Assembly (NCBI GenBank): GCA_944325705.1
Contig: CALVBB010000004.1
Coordinates: 55,413 to 119,412, forward strand
From: Candidatus Gastranaerophilales bacterium
GTDB taxonomy: Bacteria > Cyanobacteriota > Vampirovibrionia > Gastranaerophilales > Gastranaerophilaceae
Length of the DNA: 64,000 bases
Direction of reading: 5' to 3'
Shown here: piece by piece, positions 59,549-64,000 of the stretch
How positions within the stretch are numbered: the first letter of the stretch is position 1
How the letters are laid out: every line of letters starts with the position of its first letter
The notes under the pieces: model-generated
What the model was told of the DNA's origin: nothing
The model's database searches: none
What the model saw: the letters and a program-made list of their open reading frames with translations, nothing else
Translations under genes and position numbers: made by a program

Positions 59549-62053
59549 ATGGAAAATAAAAGAGAAATAGAGCCTGATAAGATACTTGTACGCGGTGCAA
59601 ATGTTCACAACCTCAAAAATATTGACGTTGATATTCCGCTTAAGAAAATTGTGGGTATTGCTGGAGTTTCGGGCTCCGGAAAATCTTCTCTTGCTCTCGG
59701 TGTTTTGTATGCCGAAGGTTCAAGGCGTTATCTGGAAGCGCTTTCCACATATACAAGGCGCAGAATGACGCAGGCTGCAAAAGCTCAGGTGGATGAAATT
59801 CTGTATGTTCCGGCGGCACTTGCGCTGCATCAACGCCCGGGGGTTCCCGGTATAAGAAGCACATTTGGAACAGGCACCGAACTTTTGAACAGTTTGAGGC
59901 TTATGTATTCAAGGCTTGCAAATCACAGGTGTCCGAACGGGCATTACCTTGAGCCGACTCTTTTGGTTGCCGCAGGCAAAGAACTTGTCTGCCCTGTGTG
60001 CGGTGCTCATTTTTATGCACCCGGAGCAGAAGAACTTGCCTTTAACAGTCAGGGTGCCTGTGAGCGCTGCGGCGGTGTCGGTACGGTCAGAACGGTTGAT
60101 GAATCGACGCTTGTTCCGGATGAATCGCTTACCATAGACGAAGGCGCCGTTCTTCCGTGGAATTCGCTTATGTGGTCTTTAATGACTGACGTCTGCCGCG
60201 CGATGGGTGTGCGTACAGATGTTCCTTTCAAGGAGCTTACGGCAGAAGAACGCGATATAGTTTTCCACGGGCCTGCTGTGAAAAAACATATTTTTTATAA
60301 GGCTAAAAATTCAAATCAGGCGGGCGAAATTGATTTTACTTACTTTAATGCGGTCTATACTGTTGAAAATGCGCTTAAGAAGGTTAAAGACGAAAAGGGC
60401 ATGAAACGCGTTGAAAAATTTTTGAAAGAAGATATTTGTCCGGACTGCTGCGGAACACGGCTTTCTGCAGCGGCAAGGTCGCCAAAACTGCGCGGAATCT
60501 CTCTGGATGAAGCCTGTAAAATGACCTTATCCGAACTGATAAAATGGGTTGATGGCGTGCCGGCTTCACTGCCTGAAAAAATTAGACCTATGGCAGAATC
60601 CATTTGTGAATCCTTTCAAGCAACAGCAAAAAGGCTTATCGATTTAGGACTCGGTTATCTTTCGCTTGACCGTGCAGCCTCGACACTTTCTACAGGTGAA
60701 AGACAGAGAATGCAGCTTGCGCGTTCTGTCAGAAACCGCACAACAGGCGTTCTTTATGTACTGGATGAGCCGTCTATAGGGCTTCATCCGGCAAATATTA
60801 AAGGCTTAAATGATGTAATGCACGATCTCGTGGCTGACGGAAATTCAGTTGTGCTCGTTGATCATGATACTCAAATTCTTTCTCAGGCCGACTGGATTAT
60901 TGAAATGGGCCCGCAATCGGGTGCCGACGGCGGTGAAGTTATTGCGCAGGGAGATATTCCGGCAATTATTAAGAACCCTGCATCCAGAATAGGGCCGTTT
61001 TTGTCCGGTAAATATGAAACCCGTCTGCGTCCTGAAATTAATGACAATGAAATCTTTGCAAACGGCGAAATTACTCTCTCAACCTCGGCAATTCATACGG
61101 TAAAACCTCTGGATGTTAAAATACCGAAAGGAAGATTAACCGTTATTACCGGAGTTTCAGGCTCAGGCAAGACAACGTTGGTTCTTGAAAGCCTTATTCC
61201 TGCTCTGGAAAATTCTATTAACGGAAAAGACCTGCCGCTCCATGTAAAAAGCATAAGCGCGGAAGGCATAAAACATGTCAAACTTATAGACGCCACCCCT
61301 ATAGGAATAAATGTCCGCTCAACCGTTGCAACTTACGCAAATGTTCATGATGAATTGAGGAAAGTTTTTGCAAAAACAGCGGACGCTAAAGAAGCTGGCT
61401 ATAAGGCAGGCGACTTTTCATATAACACCGGCAGTCTGCGCTGTCCTACATGTGACGGAACCGGAAGTATCAGCCTTGATGTTCAGTTTCTGCCGGATGT
61501 AGATGTTCCCTGTCCGGATTGCAGAGGCTCGCGTTACTCCAAAAAAGCTGAAAATATTCTATACATTTCTAAATCGAAAGAAAAATACTCGCTGCCTCAA
61601 GTTATGGCAATGGATGTTAACCATGCGCTTGAAGCCTGCAAAGATTTAAACATAGTGAAACAGCGCCTTCAGGTTTTGAAAGATTTAGGACTGGGTTATC
61701 TGACATTAGGCGAAGCCACACCGGGGCTTTCCGGAGGGGAAGCGCAGAGGCTGAAACTTGCCTCTGAAATGGGCAGACGTCAGGAAGATTCAGTATTCGT
61801 CTTTGATGAACCTACTATCGGGCTGCACCCTCTGGATGTTCAATCGCTTCTCGGTGTTTTTCAGAGGCTTATTGAGAATAATGCAACGGTTGTCATTATT
61901 GAACACGACCTTGATGTAATCAGGAATGCGGATTACATAATTGATATGGGCCCCGGAGGCGGTGAGGACGGCGGAACCATTGTGGCTGCCGGCACTCCTG
62001 ATAAGATAATTAACTGCCCTCAGAGTTTAACAGGTAAATACTTGAAGATTTAA
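59549..62053 (+). CDS. UvrA paralogue (UvrA2-like ABC ATPase)
   Basis: 834 aa from ATG 59549 (the frame starts at 59483; the extra 22 residues look non-coding). Two ABC modules: Walker A GVSGSGKSSLALGVLYAEG and GVSGSGKTTLVLESL; signatures TLSTGERQRMQLAR and GLSGGEAQRLKLASEM; Walker B YVLDEPSIGLHP and FVFDEPTIGLHP. Zinc pairs CPVCG, CERCGG, CPTCDG and CPDCRG are kept. It is about 100 residues shorter than UvrA, and the region after RRYLEALSTYTRR diverges, so it is a paralogue and not the main excinuclease subunit. Such proteins act in repair of or resistance to DNA-intercalating drugs. Confidence 0.85.
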   Translation: MENKREIEPDKILVRGANVHNLKNIDVDIPLKKIVGIAGVSGSGKSSLALGVLYAEGSRRYLEALSTYTRRRMTQAAKAQVDEILYVPAALALHQRPGVPGIRSTFGTGTELLNSLRLMYSRLANHRCPNGHYLEPTLLVAAGKELVCPVCGAHFYAPGAEELAFNSQGACERCGGVGTVRTVDESTLVPDESLTIDEGAVLPWNSLMWSLMTDVCRAMGVRTDVPFKELTAEERDIVFHGPAVKKHIFYKAKNSNQAGEIDFTYFNAVYTVENALKKVKDEKGMKRVEKFLKEDICPDCCGTRLSAAARSPKLRGISLDEACKMTLSELIKWVDGVPASLPEKIRPMAESICESFQATAKRLIDLGLGYLSLDRAASTLSTGERQRMQLARSVRNRTTGVLYVLDEPSIGLHPANIKGLNDVMHDLVADGNSVVLVDHDTQILSQADWIIEMGPQSGADGGEVIAQGDIPAIIKNPASRIGPFLSGKYETRLRPEINDNEIFANGEITLSTSAIHTVKPLDVKIPKGRLTVITGVSGSGKTTLVLESLIPALENSINGKDLPLHVKSISAEGIKHVKLIDATPIGINVRSTVATYANVHDELRKVFAKTADAKEAGYKAGDFSYNTGSLRCPTCDGTGSISLDVQFLPDVDVPCPDCRGSRYSKKAENILYISKSKEKYSLPQVMAMDVNHALEACKDLNIVKQRLQVLKDLGLGYLTLGEATPGLSGGEAQRLKLASEMGRRQEDSVFVFDEPTIGLHPLDVQSLLGVFQRLIENNATVVIIEHDLDVIRNADYIIDMGPGGGEDGGTIVAAGTPDKIINCPQSLTGKYLKI

Positions 62054-62112
62054 AAAGTTTTCTGTAAAAGTTGTCAGGACAACAGAAAAATTTATTAGTT
62101 TTTGAAAATGTA

Positions 62113-62141
62113 TTGACAAAATCAAAAAATAATTGTATTAT
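62113..62141 (+). promoter_or_regulatory. Leaderless promoter of the RHH-NifX gene
   Basis: TTGACA (62113-62118), 17 nt, TATTAT (62136-62141), 6 nt, ATG 62148. Confidence 0.75.
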
Positions 62142-62147
62142 ACAATT

Positions 62148-62846
62148 ATGGCCGATGATTTTTTACTGGAAAATGAAAATTCAGCCTGCAGCGGTGGAGG
62201 GGGAAGTAGGCGTTGCGGTTTTGAGCAGAACAAATGCTATGGCGGCACAGGCCGCGGTGGTAGAAGAATTAATGCCGGACGCAAGAAAACATGTATAAAG
62301 AAAGTTCCGTATAACCGCCGGATTAATGAAAGAATATTAAATATTTTAAAAGATTACGCAAATTCGCATAACATTACCGAAACGGAAGCTCTGGAAAGTG
62401 CGATTTTGCTGCAATCAAATATAGATAAGTTAAAAGGAGATAAAATTATGAAAATAGCTATTCCAACAGAAGAAGGAAAATTATGTTCGCATTTCGGACA
62501 TTGTGAATCGTTTACATTTGCAGACGTAAACCCTGAAACAAAAGAAATTGTTAATCTGGAAAACAAAGTTCCGGAAGAAGGCATAAGCTGTCAGAGTGCA
62601 AGCTGGATAGCCGAGCAGGGTGCAAATATAGTTCTTGCCGGCGGAATGGGCGGCAGACCTCTCGGAATATTTGAACAGAGCGGAGTAAAAGTTGTGACCG
62701 GCTGTCCTGAACTTCCGGTAGAAGAAGTGGTGAAATCATACCTGAATTCTACGCTTACAACAGGTGCAAATGCCTGCGGCGGTGAACACAGCCACTGCCA
62801 CGGTCATAGCCACGGACACCACCACTGTCATCACGGGGAAGAATAA
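62148..62846 (+). CDS. RHH-like domain fused to NifX-type (dinitrogenase Fe-Mo cofactor family) protein
   Basis: 232 aa. N-terminal residues 1-50 are Gly/Cys-rich (CSGGGGSRRCGFEQNKCYGG); 55-95 resemble a ribbon-helix-helix DNA-binding unit (VPYNRRINERILNILKDYA). From Met101 (62448) a complete NifX/NafY-type domain begins: MKIAIPTEEGKLCSHFGHCE, NIVLAGGMGGRPLGIF, ending in a His-rich tail HSHCHGHSHGHHHCHH. AAAGGAGA sits 8 nt before Met101, so the second domain can also be made alone from the same mRNA. Possible metal or Fe-S cargo protein with self-regulation. Confidence 0.75.
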   Translation: MADDFLLENENSACSGGGGSRRCGFEQNKCYGGTGRGGRRINAGRKKTCIKKVPYNRRINERILNILKDYANSHNITETEALESAILLQSNIDKLKGDKIMKIAIPTEEGKLCSHFGHCESFTFADVNPETKEIVNLENKVPEEGISCQSASWIAEQGANIVLAGGMGGRPLGIFEQSGVKVVTGCPELPVEEVVKSYLNSTLTTGANACGGEHSHCHGHSHGHHHCHHGEE

Positions 62847-62871
62847 ATAGGATAATATATGTGATTAAATC

Positions 62872-62904
62872 TTTTGTCGGGCTTTATGCCCGGCAAAATT
62901 TTTT
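62872..62904. terminator. Bidirectional terminator
   Basis: TTTTGTCGGGC-TTTAT-GCCCGGCAAAA (11-bp stem, one G-U) followed by TTTTTT; shared by the NifX gene and the converging prepilin. Confidence 0.85.
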
Positions 62905-63640
62905 AAAGGTTATTTTTGAAATAATCCGGATCGCTTATCGCTTGATGGGTACAACTTACGCCATTGTAGGTACTACTGCTTCCGGTTTTAGAACAGAATG
63001 TTTCATCCTGATCGTGGTAATCTGTATTAGGGGCTCCCATCGGCAGAAGCTTGCCTTTTGGTGTCAATTGAAAAGTAAAAAGGTCTTTCCCCCAGACATT
63101 CGGACGTTTTTTTATTCCGTTAACGTCAACAGAAATATATATTTTATTGTTGTCCCAATTTTCAATCATGATTAAGCTGCCGTCTATCAAAACAAATTGA
63201 CCGTTATTAAGCAGTGTAGGATTAATATATCTCTTTTCATCAAATGTTTTATAGTGCTCTGTAAACCTTGTTGTGCCGCCTTCATAGCGTTGTTCGCTCG
63301 TACAATATTCAGCAGCATTTTCATAATCTGTAATATCGGTAGAACCTAATCCGCAGTCATATAAAACTTTAAAATATTTCATAAATTCCTGCTTGAATGT
63401 CTGCCTTGCAAAATTATCAGGTGTAATGTCCGTACCTAAATCTGCTGCCATGTGTGATACGGCCTGATAGATAAGAGAATTGTTCTTTAACAATGCAGTT
63501 CTGAGTTGCACCTGCTGGTTATTTGCAACAAGTGAAGGCAATGTCATTGCGGCTACAATTCCGATAATTCCAAGTGTAATAAGAACTTCTGCCAAAGTAA
63601 ATGCAATTTTTTTGTTACTCTTCATTGTATTTTGCCCCAT
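62903..63640 (-). CDS. Prepilin-like protein with ordinary short leader
   Basis: 245 aa. Short leader MGQNTMKSNKKIA or MKSNKKIA from Met6, then FTLAEVLITLGIIGIVAAMT. Body with VDVNGIKKRPNVWGKDLFTF and paired Cys. No poly-G tract or repeat precedes it, in contrast to the three other prepilin genes, so it shows the unmodified state of the family. Confidence 0.85.
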   Translation of the reverse strand: MGQNTMKSNKKIAFTLAEVLITLGIIGIVAAMTLPSLVANNQQVQLRTALLKNNSLIYQAVSHMAADLGTDITPDNFARQTFKQEFMKYFKVLYDCGLGSTDITDYENAAEYCTSEQRYEGGTTRFTEHYKTFDEKRYINPTLLNNGQFVLIDGSLIMIENWDNNKIYISVDVNGIKKRPNVWGKDLFTFQLTPKGKLLPMGAPNTDYHDQDETFCSKTGSSSTYNGVSCTHQAISDPDYFKNNL

Positions 63641-63778
63641 TTTGTATCAGAAAAACGGGAACTATCAAAAGAAGATAGAGAAATTTTAAAAGAAGCGACC
63701 AAAAGAGACATCATGCAAGATATTAAACTCTATGCAGAGCGTATTGCTGATGAATATTTGGTTAAAAATTTGCTGTAA
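63632..63778 (+). CDS. Possible short ORF or gene fragment
   Basis: A 48-codon frame from TTG 63632 reads VSEKRELSKEDREILKEATK, then RDIMQDIKLYAERIADEYLV, with the look of a natural helical protein end. There is no ribosome site, and it overlaps the start of the prepilin gene, so it may be the tail of a lost gene. Confidence 0.3.
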   Translation: MPHFVSEKRELSKEDREILKEATKRDIMQDIKLYAERIADEYLVKNLL

Positions 63779-63895
63779 AAGAACACATGGTTTGGTTATT
63801 TGTTCCACATGGTTTGATTTTTTGGCAAAAATAATTTGAATTAATGAGCAAATTTTTTCAATTTTCCTATTACTTTTTCTTAAGTAGTAGGTTTT

Positions 63896-63947
63896 GGTAA
63901 TCTTTGATTACCGAAACATTTTCTGTTGCGGTAAATTAAAATTTACC
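63896..63947. repeat. Two adjacent palindromes
   Basis: GGTAATC-TTT-GATTACC (63896-63912) and GGTAAATT-AA-AATTTACC (63930-63947); AAATTTACC recurs at 63963. The region 63780-64000 has no gene. Confidence 0.5.
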
Positions 63948-64000
63948 ACACCCTACAGACTTAAATTTACCATAAATTATATGTAACATTCCGTAACAAA

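Overview
The window looks like a chromosomal segment of an uncultured, AT-rich, anaerobic bacterium. The best inferred match is the non-photosynthetic cyanobacterial sister group (Gastranaerophilales / Melainabacteria). The basis is the mix of [FeFe] hydrogenases, many prepilin-like genes beginning FTLAEVLITLGIIG, several multi-domain hypothetical proteins of a kind I associate with that group, and an efflux/TolC set implying an outer membrane. This placement is from protein character only; no search was run.

Layout. 1-9.3 kb: a calpain-like protease, CDF transporter, bioB, a lytic transglycosylase, a ThiF-like enzyme, a GT-C membrane protein and metG. 9.3-12.5 kb: a repeat-rich gap, dnaN, and a 650-bp AT-rich intergenic region with five exact copies of TGTAGAAAA/TTTTCTACA, a candidate oriC. 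12.5-24 kb: aroC, hisS, small proteins, a broken prepilin gene, a glyoxalase, a U32 peptidase-family enzyme and a TPR protein. 24-37 kb: ribE-ribBA-GNAT-prepilin, a two-component system, a MotAB/ZorAB-like motor pair with a UPF0210 gene, uvrC, aroB-aroK. 37-49 kb: a marR/emrA/emrB/emrB efflux operon facing tolC, hipBA, a DciA-like protein, nrnA-like and BrkB-like genes. 49.6-56.1 kb: a catalytic-type [FeFe] hydrogenase, then a cluster with a PAS-containing sensory-type [FeFe] hydrogenase, a PP2C/SpoIIE phosphatase and two thioredoxin-like [2Fe-2S] proteins. 56-64 kb: a second long prepilin-leader copy, DJ-1, a lipoprotein, a UvrA paralogue, an RHH-NifX fusion and a fourth prepilin.

Most unusual features. 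(1) Three prepilin genes are preceded by a short ATG ORF running into a poly-G tract (15, 12 and 11 G) that sets whether the ATG is in frame with the pilin. In the 24-kb copy no other ATG, GTG or TTG exists in frame before the pilin helix, so expression appears to need a tract-length change; this looks like slipped-strand phase variation of pilins. (2) A dispersed ~80-bp hairpin family has a fixed GC-rich core but copy-specific, perfectly complementary 14-17-bp arms. (3) Many genes share one leaderless layout: a sigma70-type -10 hexamer, exactly 6 nt, then the start codon (CDF, aroC, hisS, ribE, nrnA-like, lipoprotein, RHH-NifX, and a GTG-started hypothetical). (4) A repeat whose hairpin loop is inverted between copies.

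No tRNA, rRNA, CRISPR array, transposase or phage gene was seen.
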